From Butyrivibrio sp. X503 (GTDB lineage: Bacteria; Bacillota; Clostridia; Lachnospirales; Lachnospiraceae), in NCBI RefSeq assembly GCF_003625475.1, contig NZ_RAIQ01000002.1, positions 434,001 through 498,000 of the forward strand: 64,000 nucleotides of DNA, in the 5' to 3' direction. A program made the position numbers and the translations under genes. This document shows, one piece after another, positions 28,401 to 36,472 of the stretch. Each line of letters opens with the position of its first letter. Within the stretch, counting starts at the first letter, position 1. The notes beneath the pieces are model-generated. The model did no database searches. It was not told where the DNA came from and saw only the letters and a list, made by a program, of their open reading frames with translations.

Positions 28401-28719
28401 TACCTGCCTGATATAGCTCAGAACAAAGATTAAGACCAGATTGTCCACCAAGATTAGGTAGAAGAGCGTCCGGTCTTTCTTTTTCAATAACTGCTGCAAC
28501 ACGATCCACATTAAGTGGCTCGATGTATGTCTTATCTGCCATTTCCGGGTCTGTCATAATAGTCGCCGGATTTGAATTTACCAATACGATTTCATATCCA
28601 AGACTACGAAGCGCCTTACACGCCTGCGTTCCTGAATAGTCAAATTCACACGCTTGCCCGATAACAATAGGTCCTGAACCGATTATCAGCACTTTGTGTA
28701 TGTCTGTTCTCTGTCCCAT
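25471..28719 (-). CDS. carB: carbamoyl-phosphate synthase large subunit
   Basis: The 1082-aa enzyme makes carbamoyl phosphate from bicarbonate, ATP and glutamine-derived ammonia. Two homologous ATP-grasp halves are visible: the first starts [20 protein letters not shown], the second [20 protein letters not shown] (near residue 565). The MGS-like allosteric domain covers the last about 140 residues ([20 protein letters not shown]). Length is normal. carA is not adjacent and must be elsewhere. It supplies pyrB (2156-3112) and arginine synthesis. A GGGAGGAG site precedes the ATG. Confidence 0.97.
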   Translation of the reverse strand: [1082 protein letters not shown]

Positions 28720-28757
28720 GGAACTCCTCCCTTGTGTCTAATTTAATCATCCTTATC

Positions 28758-28786
28758 ATTCTATTATCAGAAAGGGATTTTCACAA
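28758..28786 (-). promoter_or_regulatory. carB candidate promoter
   Basis: TTGTGA (28786-28781) and TAGAAT (28763-28758) are 17 bp apart on the minus strand, predicting a 5' leader of about 30 bases. The octamer AATCCCTT occurs twice across this region. Confidence 0.5.
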
Positions 28787-28839
28787 GGGATTTTTTGTCC
28801 AAATCGCAATTTAGCAATTTTGTTCCATGTTATATTAAG

Positions 28840-30354
28840 TTAATTCAAATTTTCTTTTATTATTTCATCAGCTTCTTCTGATGTGATCATTTCAGGATGA
28901 TCCTTTATTCTGTCAACGCATTCACCGTTATAAACCACATATATAAAAGATTCGCCGGGTTCAATCAGGTTTGATTGTGATTGTTTATCAGAGTATTCAT
29001 AAGTATAACAATATAAAGATCCCGAATATTCCTTTAGATCAACTCTATAGGATTTATCTATGTTGCTTTCTTCTGCCCAGTCAAATTTGTTGGCAATAAA
29101 TTTATAAGTATCTCCATCCTTTGTAAAAGTAACATCACGAGGAGGAAATACCAATTCAGCCCAGTTATCTCCGTCTGTCACTTCAACTCTTACAGTATAT
29201 TTATCGCCTTCCTTTTTTCCGGAAACGACTTTATAGGAACCCGTTATGGATTTGGCCTCAGTTTCGAAATGCTCTTTTACATAGCTTACGGTTTCTTGTA
29301 TATCCTCAATTTCTTTTTCAGTGCTAAATTCCTCTTTAAGAAAAAACCTGTTTTCTATATTATCTTTTTTTATTACATTAAAATCTTCGTTTATGGCATC
29401 AAGCTCTTCTTGTGTCAGCTCAGTAGGTACAGTTGTCTCCCATCCGATCTCTTTTGCTCTGTCAGAAAGAAGCTTTTCCAATTCCTCTTCTGTGCACAGA
29501 TCAATTCCGCTTTTTTTCAATGTTTTTACAAAATAACTATCCGGATCATTTTCTTTTTTATAATCCTTGTCATAGTCTCTAAAAAATCGGAAGTAAGTCT
29601 TAGCTTCATCATATTGACCAAAAGTATATGAAATCAGCTGGCTGTCATTCCATAACGAAGCATCCTCATCCGGATAAAAAGTCGACATATAGTCTGCCAG
29701 ATCAAGATCATATACTCCGCTGTAGTAAAAAATGTAATTGGCGTCTTTATCTAAAAAACCATATTTAAAATAGCAGGAAGAACCGGTATATTTCCCTGAA
29801 GAATGAATATATCCGTCATCACCTATATCAGAACCCTCTCCGTACTTACCATAGCGCAAGTAAAGCTTACCATCGCGCTCTTTAATTACCAATGAATAGT
29901 AATCGGGATCTGTTTCTTTATGCTGAAAAGTAACAAGAAGCTCCTTTTCACCGTCATTTCCGCAATCTATATATCGATGATCATCTAAGAATACTTCTTC
30001 GCCGTCATTGGAAAAAGCTCCACTGAGTCTCTCCGTCAAAGTCTTAAGATTGATACTTTCGCCGGGATCAAATTTAAAATCATCATCAACTATCCCGGCA
30101 TAATCATTATACTTATGCTCCAACTCAATGGTTACCTGCTCCTCATCATTTAAAAAAGCAGTGTATAAGCCGGATTTATCATCGGCTTCCCTTGTATACC
30201 TTTGTTCAGGCTCTATGGCAGACGATGCCACGGTTGATGCTTCGTTTTTAGCAGCATTATCATTTAAGTCCTGTGAGCTTACTCCTTCTTTCCGGCATGC
30301 GCACATAAACAACGCTGCCATAATAAACAGCGCAATTACTCTCTTCCCTTTCAT
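28840..30354 (-). CDS. lipoprotein with FG-GAP-like calcium-type motif
   Basis: The 504-aa product has a lipoprotein signal (MKGKRVIALFIMAALFMCAC). Residues about 120-215 contain DHRYIDCGNDGEKELLVTF followed by YSLVIKERDGKLYLRYGKYG, a pattern repeated in the lipoprotein at 44566-46257. The C-terminal half holds a DUF-like domain with TVSYVKEHFETEAKSITGSY and KYTVRVEVTDGDNW. It is acidic and rich in Tyr and Asp, as for a surface-exposed protein. The family is not recognised. It lies 18 bp before the phosphatase start in transcription order, so they may be cotranscribed. Confidence 0.8.
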   Translation of the reverse strand: MKGKRVIALFIMAALFMCACRKEGVSSQDLNDNAAKNEASTVASSAIEPEQRYTREADDKSGLYTAFLNDEEQVTIELEHKYNDYAGIVDDDFKFDPGESINLKTLTERLSGAFSNDGEEVFLDDHRYIDCGNDGEKELLVTFQHKETDPDYYSLVIKERDGKLYLRYGKYGEGSDIGDDGYIHSSGKYTGSSCYFKYGFLDKDANYIFYYSGVYDLDLADYMSTFYPDEDASLWNDSQLISYTFGQYDEAKTYFRFFRDYDKDYKKENDPDSYFVKTLKKSGIDLCTEEELEKLLSDRAKEIGWETTVPTELTQEELDAINEDFNVIKKDNIENRFFLKEEFSTEKEIEDIQETVSYVKEHFETEAKSITGSYKVVSGKKEGDKYTVRVEVTDGDNWAELVFPPRDVTFTKDGDTYKFIANKFDWAEESNIDKSYRVDLKEYSGSLYCYTYEYSDKQSQSNLIEPGESFIYVVYNGECVDRIKDHPEMITSEEADEIIKENLN

Positions 30355-30372
30355 AAAACATATTCTCCTTAA

Positions 30373-30858
30373 TTATTCTTTTATATGTGAAAAAAGTCCC
30401 CGGCAACCTTCAGATACATCTCTCCAAGTTGCATCGAAGTTCCCCGTATACCAAGGGTCTGCCACATCACCGTCTCTATCGGTAAAATCTAGCATCTTGT
30501 ATATCTTTCCGTCAGGATCTCCGCCGTAAATACGGTTCATGTCGCGTATATTCGCAGAATCCATACCAATTATGTAGTCATATTTGTCGTAGTCTCCCTT
30601 TACAGAAAGCCTTGCTCTCTTGGCGCTTACTCCAAGCTCATTGTCATCCGTTCCGATCCCGTGCTCCCTGAGTTTCGCTCTTGCCGGCGGATAAACAGGA
30701 CTTCCCATCCCATTCCAAATCTCATCTGTGTGCGTTGCCGCGGACTCAATATGAAACTCATCCGCTTCTCCCGCCTTATTCACTATGTCTTTCATAACAA
30801 ACTCCGCCATTGTCGAGCGGCAGATATTGCCATGGCAGACGAACAGTATTCTTATCAT
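30373..30858 (-). CDS. low-molecular-weight protein-tyrosine phosphatase
   Basis: The 161-aa enzyme has the catalytic P-loop VCHGNICRSTMAEF (Cys and Arg of CX5R at about residues 8-14) and the acid Asp in DVADPWYTGNF near the C-terminus. It hydrolyses phosphotyrosine or phosphoarginine on proteins in the cytoplasm; the substrate is not shown. The sequence ends at a normal family length. It is followed by a lipoprotein gene and preceded by a large phosphoesterase gene. Confidence 0.95.
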   Translation of the reverse strand: MIRILFVCHGNICRSTMAEFVMKDIVNKAGEADEFHIESAATHTDEIWNGMGSPVYPPARAKLREHGIGTDDNELGVSAKRARLSVKGDYDKYDYIIGMDSANIRDMNRIYGGDPDGKIYKMLDFTDRDGDVADPWYTGNFDATWRDVSEGCRGLFSHIKE

Positions 30859-30938
30859 ACCTGTATTCTCCTAGTTCTTTGATCAACCATGCGAGGTTGA
30901 TCAAATCTATTTTTCAAAAAGATTTCCAAATTAGGCAC

Positions 30939-33530
30939 TCAGCGTTTTCTTACCTTTTTCGATGTGCTAATACCTTCTCTGCTTTCGCGATATAGCAGTC
31001 TATCTTCCCAGTCCCTTAAAATATTATTGGTAAACAGCCTCTCGACGTTTCTTATATCCCTTGATATTCCGTATGTACTCTCCGAATCTGTTTCTACTCT
31101 CTCGTACTCTCCACTCATGTTTTTTACAACCCTTGGAAGCTTCAGTGCCTTTTTCTTGTATTTTTCCAGACTCTTCGAATATAGCCTTGGGTCCTTCTGA
31201 GCCATTTCTTCAAGTATAGCTCCTAGATTGTCGTACTCTTTTACAATCCCAAATACCGGGGAATTATATACCGTCACCTTGCCGTCTACAGGATTTATCA
31301 TGATATGGTTTGTAAAATCCAGGTCGATAATGCATCCGTGAATTCTGCCTGAAAGCCCAATAGCTTTTAGATATTCTGATAACATCTCTTCAGCTTTTCT
31401 AAAAGGCAACAGCAAGTTGATATAACGCGATACCATCTGAGCAAAATTATCTGCATAGTACTGGAATCCATTATTATATGGTAGTCCCGCTACTCTGCCG
31501 CCCTTGCATATCATTATGCCATCATCTTTTACTATGAAGAAGCCATAATACTCATACTGCTTGATCATGCACAGCTTGCTGCCCTTCTTAAGCTGCTGGT
31601 CGATAAAATATGTGCCATTAAGCCTTTCTGAGTTGTATTCATAAAACTGATGGTAAGATTCAATTCCTATTTCATATACGCCATCTTCAAGATCCACAAA
31701 CGGATTATAATACGGGCCAACTGTCAGCTTCTTAAATGCTATCTTCTTCTTTTTATATCCGATTTGACCATCTGAATAGATGCTCCGATTCTGCGTCGTA
31801 ACGGATGTGTTCTGGTGGTTATGTCCGTTAAAATACATGCATCTTGAGCTTATATCCTCTTCTCTCATCCAGTCTTTTAGTGGATAGTGGCTCAAAAACA
31901 AGATAATTCTACCATACGCCGAAGGGTCATTTAAAACCTTTGTATGGATCTTGTTAAGCGCATCGGATTCCTTGGAGTCCTTTTTATGCGTCATATCTGC
32001 GGCGCCAACCTGTGTATCAGAGTTGAACTTATCATTATACTTTGCAAAACCGACTCCACCAGCAACAGCGATGTTGTTTGCTGCAAAGCATCCGACTCTT
32101 ATTACCTCATATTCATTGTGGAGCATGGTTATACCAACACTCTTAAAGAGCTTTTTATACTCTCTTATCCCGCCCTTTAATGTGTCAAATTCTGATAGCT
32201 CGTGATTTCCAATTACCGCATAAACCTTTGGCTCTGTTGTATGTCTTCTGATTTCAGCCATGAATGACTCATAGAAGATTCGGGATAGTTCGATGCTGTT
32301 TGAGGTATCTCCCAAAAACATGATGATAATGTCGTTTCTTTTCTCAAAGAGCTTTCTTGCAAGAGTCTTTGTCACTAAACCTTTTGCAATATCTTCTATC
32401 TCTTTCATGAGATTTCTTTTGTTTTTTTGTGCTTCTCCCGTGACATGGTGCTCCAAATGGATATCACTTATATAATAGATAGCAAAATCTTCTATTCCGT
32501 CTCGCTTTCCGGATGTAAAAGCAGGCATGTTCTTCATCGAATGAGCTATTACCGTTAGCGCGGTATCACTTCCTTCTTTGGCCTCAATGATGTATGGCAG
32601 TCTCTTAAACTCTTGCTTTACTATGTTTTCACTCTGAACGTAATACTTCTTGAAAACCTCTGGAGGCAATAAGTCCTTGTGATAGTTTGCAACTTCCCTG
32701 AATAAGTTGGCATCTGTACCTTCAAAATCTTCCCAGTTTTCCTGTCCTTCATCCTTGTAGCCGACATAGCTTTTGGCAATGTTTTTAAATGTACTCTGCG
32801 TGAACTTTTCAACAGGAACGGTATGTATTGTACCTCTTGTAATGCTGAAAACACCAAATCTTTTTATCTTACTGTACTTTTCCTTATCGTTCTTCATGCC
32901 CATGACATATGCAATTAGAAGTGTTATCACATTTCTCTTCTCAAAATGCGAGGTAGTAATAACCCATAAGGTATCATTCATTATATGTAGGAGGTCTTCT
33001 GTATAGCTGCAGCTTATGATATTATTGTATGCTCCGTCAAATCTGCACTTAGGGCCGAGTGTAGCACCTTCAACAGCCTCAAATTTTTCAAGAAGTGAAG
33101 CATATTCCAGGATAAGATACTCATAATGCGAAAAGCCCTTTTTTGAAGTATTCCTTGGAAGCCATTCATGCACCGTATCATGCGCAACTTCACCATAGTC
33201 GCAGTATTTTAAATAAATCTGGCAAAAATCGGAAAGCTCTATGTCCTTTTCTTTATCGACTGCTATCTGATAGTACTTTGAACCGTCATTTACAGGAAAG
33301 ATATAATCATACGCAAGATCCACCTCTCCCCTTTTAAGGCAAAGGTATTTTGATGCGATATCAAGAAAAACGCTGCCAACAAATATATTTGCAAAATCAT
33401 CAGTCCAAGACTCGTCTTTTGTAGGCTTTGTCTCCTCAAAAATCTGCTCCATTATGAACTTATCAAGATGATGAGTCCCTGCTGATTTAAAATTGCATTT
33501 TTGCCATACGATATCATATATGCTGACCAC
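30939..33530 (-). CDS. large metallophosphoesterase-domain protein
   Basis: The 863-aa product starts at GTG 33530, chosen for its AAGGAGCAAAAAA site. The calcineurin-like phosphoesterase core lies in the middle (about residues 350-560): YYISDIHLEHH, IMFLGDTSNS, VIGNHELSEF, LFLSHYPLK and FNGHNHQNT supply all metal ligands. The N-terminal 330 residues and the C-terminal 270 are unrecognised; the latter includes YGFFIVKDDGIMICKGGRVA and ends in a basic tail. No signal peptide is seen, so it is probably cytoplasmic. Substrate unknown; a nucleotide or nucleic acid is possible. Confidence 0.85.
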   Translation of the reverse strand: MVSIYDIVWQKCNFKSAGTHHLDKFIMEQIFEETKPTKDESWTDDFANIFVGSVFLDIASKYLCLKRGEVDLAYDYIFPVNDGSKYYQIAVDKEKDIELSDFCQIYLKYCDYGEVAHDTVHEWLPRNTSKKGFSHYEYLILEYASLLEKFEAVEGATLGPKCRFDGAYNNIISCSYTEDLLHIMNDTLWVITTSHFEKRNVITLLIAYVMGMKNDKEKYSKIKRFGVFSITRGTIHTVPVEKFTQSTFKNIAKSYVGYKDEGQENWEDFEGTDANLFREVANYHKDLLPPEVFKKYYVQSENIVKQEFKRLPYIIEAKEGSDTALTVIAHSMKNMPAFTSGKRDGIEDFAIYYISDIHLEHHVTGEAQKNKRNLMKEIEDIAKGLVTKTLARKLFEKRNDIIIMFLGDTSNSIELSRIFYESFMAEIRRHTTEPKVYAVIGNHELSEFDTLKGGIREYKKLFKSVGITMLHNEYEVIRVGCFAANNIAVAGGVGFAKYNDKFNSDTQVGAADMTHKKDSKESDALNKIHTKVLNDPSAYGRIILFLSHYPLKDWMREEDISSRCMYFNGHNHQNTSVTTQNRSIYSDGQIGYKKKKIAFKKLTVGPYYNPFVDLEDGVYEIGIESYHQFYEYNSERLNGTYFIDQQLKKGSKLCMIKQYEYYGFFIVKDDGIMICKGGRVAGLPYNNGFQYYADNFAQMVSRYINLLLPFRKAEEMLSEYLKAIGLSGRIHGCIIDLDFTNHIMINPVDGKVTVYNSPVFGIVKEYDNLGAILEEMAQKDPRLYSKSLEKYKKKALKLPRVVKNMSGEYERVETDSESTYGISRDIRNVERLFTNNILRDWEDRLLYRESREGISTSKKVRKR

Positions 33531-33792
33531 TTTTTTGCTCCTTCACATGTAATTGCTCTACCATCTTAGAACGGAAGCTCGGTATTTTATATTCTACATA
33601 ATTCTATCACATAAACTAATGCGTCCTTTTTAGTTATCGGTCTAATGATTATATATACTAAATGCGACAATTCCACAATATAAACCGACATTTTGGAATA
33701 TAATCATTCTTTAGTCCGTTTCGTGGGTTATAAGTAATAAAATGACGTGACAGATTATCCCATCACGCCATACATTCATTACTTCGATTTCT
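33531..33792. other. intergenic region between phosphoesterase and lipoprotein genes
   Basis: The region is AT-rich. TTGTGG and TATATA at 17-bp spacing on the minus strand (around 33646-33674) could start the phosphoesterase transcript. A weak stem GCGTGA/TCACGT (33747-33769) followed by ATTTTATT may end the lipoprotein transcript. No gene was found. Confidence 0.35.
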
Positions 33793-34902
33793 TTAATTAA
33801 ATGAGCTCGAACTGTTCATAATATCATCAAAAGATCCTATAAGTAAGTCTTTCACTTCCGCCATAGATGTACATGTTTCATATGGCCACATATCGAATCT
33901 ATTATATGTAAGATTTCCATCTTCATCCTTAATTAGGTTTTCGAGTGCTATTATCGTATATGCCTTATCAGAAGCGTCATGAGAATCCTTCGGATGTTCA
34001 AATACCATACAAATTGCATTATCAACAGGAAATCCACACCACTTCAAAAAATGTACTCCGTGTGCGGGTTCCCCCTTTGCTACATAGAACACATTTCCCT
34101 TATATATAGCATCATAATATATACCATACCCTGGTACCCAAAGTTGCTCTATTGCATCCGTTTTAAGTTTTGATAACTGCTCGCTTGTTAATTCGTCCAC
34201 AGATGAAACATATGTCTGAAGTCCGCTTACAGTATAATTTGCATCATACTTACTAGGGCAAACCCCGTAGCTAGAAATCAATGAACTTATATCTGTGACA
34301 TTATAATTCACCTTAATTTCATCCCCGTTTTTGAGATTCTCATTTGGAGTTATTAAATATTCTCCCCCATAATCATTCGAATCATTATAGGCACTAACTG
34401 TTCCATAAGGAGCGACTCCTGAAAAACTTAGCTGCAATCCTTCAAACGGATCAAATGTACCTGCTTCCTTTAAATCTGCTACCTGAAATTCTTCTTCTAA
34501 AAAAATATAATCGATTTTAAAATACGACTCGATTTTATCTTCATCTATATTCCAGAATAGCTTAACTTTATCGCCATTATTGAGGTGATAACTATTATCC
34601 ACGTTTACCTTAATAAACCTCAATACTTCATATGCTGCCGATTTATCAGTTTTTCCATAAAGTTCTTTATAAACCTGCTCACTTTCTTTTTTATAGCTAA
34701 CATTATCAATGTTATCAAGCATAAACGATTCCTTATCGAAATATACGTCAGCAATGCCTGCCTGATTGAATCCACTAAATGATACCTTTACATAATCGTT
34801 CAGATTAATTGTTTCTCCTGATTTAGAATTGTTCTCTGGTGAACATGCATATAAAAGAAATAATGAGATTGTCATAATAACAATTGAAATAGATTTCTTC
34901 AT
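33793..34902 (-). CDS. lipoprotein with two tandem FSG-type domains
   Basis: ATG 34902 with a GGAGGTGAATATT site gives a 369-aa lipoprotein (MKKSISIVIMTISLFLLYAC). Residues 30 to about 110 (NDYVKVSFSGFNQAGIADVY, then LNNGDKVKLFW) and about 145 to 215 (FEGLQLSFSGVAPYGTVSAY, then LKNGDEIKVNY) are two copies of the same roughly 85-residue beta domain. A separate C-terminal domain (about 240-369, LGYGIYYDA-like, WCGFPVDNAICMVFEHP) follows. The tandem-domain form occurs in Firmicute surface proteins, but I cannot name a function. Confidence 0.8.
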   Translation of the reverse strand: MKKSISIVIMTISLFLLYACSPENNSKSGETINLNDYVKVSFSGFNQAGIADVYFDKESFMLDNIDNVSYKKESEQVYKELYGKTDKSAAYEVLRFIKVNVDNSYHLNNGDKVKLFWNIDEDKIESYFKIDYIFLEEEFQVADLKEAGTFDPFEGLQLSFSGVAPYGTVSAYNDSNDYGGEYLITPNENLKNGDEIKVNYNVTDISSLISSYGVCPSKYDANYTVSGLQTYVSSVDELTSEQLSKLKTDAIEQLWVPGYGIYYDAIYKGNVFYVAKGEPAHGVHFLKWCGFPVDNAICMVFEHPKDSHDASDKAYTIIALENLIKDEDGNLTYNRFDMWPYETCTSMAEVKDLLIGSFDDIMNSSSSFN

Positions 34903-35022
34903 AATATTCACCTCCAAATGTTTAAAAGAAATATGATTTCGATATATTCATCCTAAATAATCTTTTTCTTCTGACGCGATAAATAATGATCAAATTCTTT
35001 GAACTTATCATTATATGTTTCC

Positions 35023-35625
35023 TCATTCTTCTATCTTGTAATATTCATATTTACCTTTAATATTCTCATTTGCAAATTTGCCAATTGATTCTGCTGTTAT
35101 AAGATCCTCAAATACAGCCTCTTCAACATCATTATATGCATACAAGTCCCCTTGTTCCCATCTTATCAGAGCAACTTCATGGTAATCATCATATCCTACT
35201 TCCTTTATCGCATCAGAAATCCTAGATGTATCAATCATAGCAACAGCCTTGTAATCGAAGTCTCCTTTGTCATCTATATCTGAAAAATAATTGTAGCCAT
35301 CAAAATAAAAATCTAAGTACATGTCTGCAAAGTAATCATCCTCTTTATATTCCAACCATATACTGTCCTCCATAGGGTATTCTGCAAAAACACCTGCATT
35401 ATGCCCTGCAAGACAAGCATAATCGCCTTTATCCACAATGAGAAGATCGCCGTCGCTTTCCTTTAGGTAATCAGCTACATCCCTCCAGTCCAGCTTGTCA
35501 TAATTATATGCGCCATCTCTTAATCCTTCATCATATCCTTCTCTATAGACATCATCATAAGTTTGAGCATCAGAGCATCCTGCGAGGATAACACACAATA
35601 ATATTGGAATTAAATATTTACGCAT
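35023..35625 (-). CDS. small acidic lipoprotein
   Basis: ATG 35625 with GGAGAATAGG gives a 200-aa lipoprotein (MRKYLIPILLCVILAGCSD). Just after the lipid-modified Cys come YREGYDEGLRDG repeats, a Y-x-x-G-Y-x-x-G pattern found in several clostridial surface proteins. The rest is rich in Asp, Tyr and Glu (about 30 per cent acidic) with no recognised domain. Function unknown; monocistronic. Confidence 0.75.
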   Translation of the reverse strand: MRKYLIPILLCVILAGCSDAQTYDDVYREGYDEGLRDGAYNYDKLDWRDVADYLKESDGDLLIVDKGDYACLAGHNAGVFAEYPMEDSIWLEYKEDDYFADMYLDFYFDGYNYFSDIDDKGDFDYKAVAMIDTSRISDAIKEVGYDDYHEVALIRWEQGDLYAYNDVEEAVFEDLITAESIGKFANENIKGKYEYYKIEE

Positions 35626-35640
35626 CCTATTCTCCTCCAA

Positions 35641-35957
35641 TGAAGTTTACGATAATTTAAATAAAGTATATCACAATAGCGATATATCACTATAAAATGT
35701 AATTAAATATCTTTGATTATAATTTTATGATTTTTAAAAGATGATTAAGCCGTAAACCTTGTATTTATGCATATTTTAGAGATAGGACATTGGGCCAAAT
35801 CCCACTTGCAAAAAACAACAATCTTGTTTGTTGTGCTGTATTTTGGTCAGCCTCTCATCAATTAAGTTAGTAGTTTCATTCCTTACCTCTATGTTGAAAC
35901 GCCCGCCACTATTGGAATATAATTAACATCAACCAGAACAACTAACGGAGAAAAGCT
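35641..35957. promoter_or_regulatory. intergenic region with promoter for the 144-aa protein
   Basis: TTGAAA (35894-35899) and TATAAT (35918-35923) with an 18-bp spacer form a good plus-strand promoter, with transcription near 35930. Upstream, AAACAACAA and TTGTTTGTTG (35811-35835) could fold into a hairpin. Nothing else is seen. Confidence 0.6.
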
Positions 35958-36392
35958 ATGGCATTTGATATTATGAAGATTTTTGAAGGGGTTGAACCTC
36001 TTAGCAAGATATCTGAGAAAAAAGTGTATGAAGACAAGATGAACATGTTCTTGTCTGAGAGATATGGTTGTCTTAAAGAATTGGTAGAGGCAGCCGATGT
36101 TGCTACTGCTTCGAAGATCTTTTGCAATGACGTCCACGTTGCGTTTGATAAGTTTGGAAAGGCTCGCATGGGCATTTTTACGAACCTAAACATGTTTCTC
36201 ATCATCTTCGTCTTTCCGGCGATCATTAAGAACGAGGGCGAAAGAGCTCCTGTGATCTGCGATGCACTTAAGAATGCTTGGAACTCTCGTTTCAAATGCA
36301 ACATAGATTACACCGATTACGATAGTATTATGGATAGCTTCCAGAACAGGATCTTGGGATTCAAAAAAGATAGCCGATGGCTCGACTTTTAA
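35958..36392 (+). CDS. 144-aa hypothetical protein
   Basis: ATG 35958 has an ACGGAGAAAAGCT site and sits 28 bases after a strong predicted promoter. The product starts MAFDIMKIFEGVEPLSKISE and has two short hydrophobic stretches (FTNLNMFLIIFVFPAII near residue 75). The C-terminal half contains DALKNAWNSRFKCNIDYTDYD and ends in FKKDSRWLDF. No signal peptide and no recognised family. It is bounded by an upstream promoter and a downstream terminator, so it is an independent transcription unit. Confidence 0.7.
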   Translation: MAFDIMKIFEGVEPLSKISEKKVYEDKMNMFLSERYGCLKELVEAADVATASKIFCNDVHVAFDKFGKARMGIFTNLNMFLIIFVFPAIIKNEGERAPVICDALKNAWNSRFKCNIDYTDYDSIMDSFQNRILGFKKDSRWLDF

Positions 36393-36434
36393 AGTCGGTG
36401 CTATTGTCAACCAACCTATCACTAGGCCAGAAAA

Positions 36435-36465
36435 GAGAACCTCATGGTTTAACCACGAGGTTCTC
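36435..36465. terminator. bidirectional intrinsic terminator
   Basis: GAGAACCTC(A)TGG and CCA(C)GAGGTTCTC form a 12-bp stem (36435-36465), with TTC and TTTT downstream on the plus strand and TTTTC on the minus strand. It serves the convergent genes ending at 36392 and 36473. Confidence 0.8.
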
Positions 36466-36472
36466 TTCAATT

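Noticed and set aside
33531..33792. Insertion sequence or attachment site next to the phosphoesterase gene.
   Set aside because: No transposase, terminal inverted repeats or target duplication could be seen.
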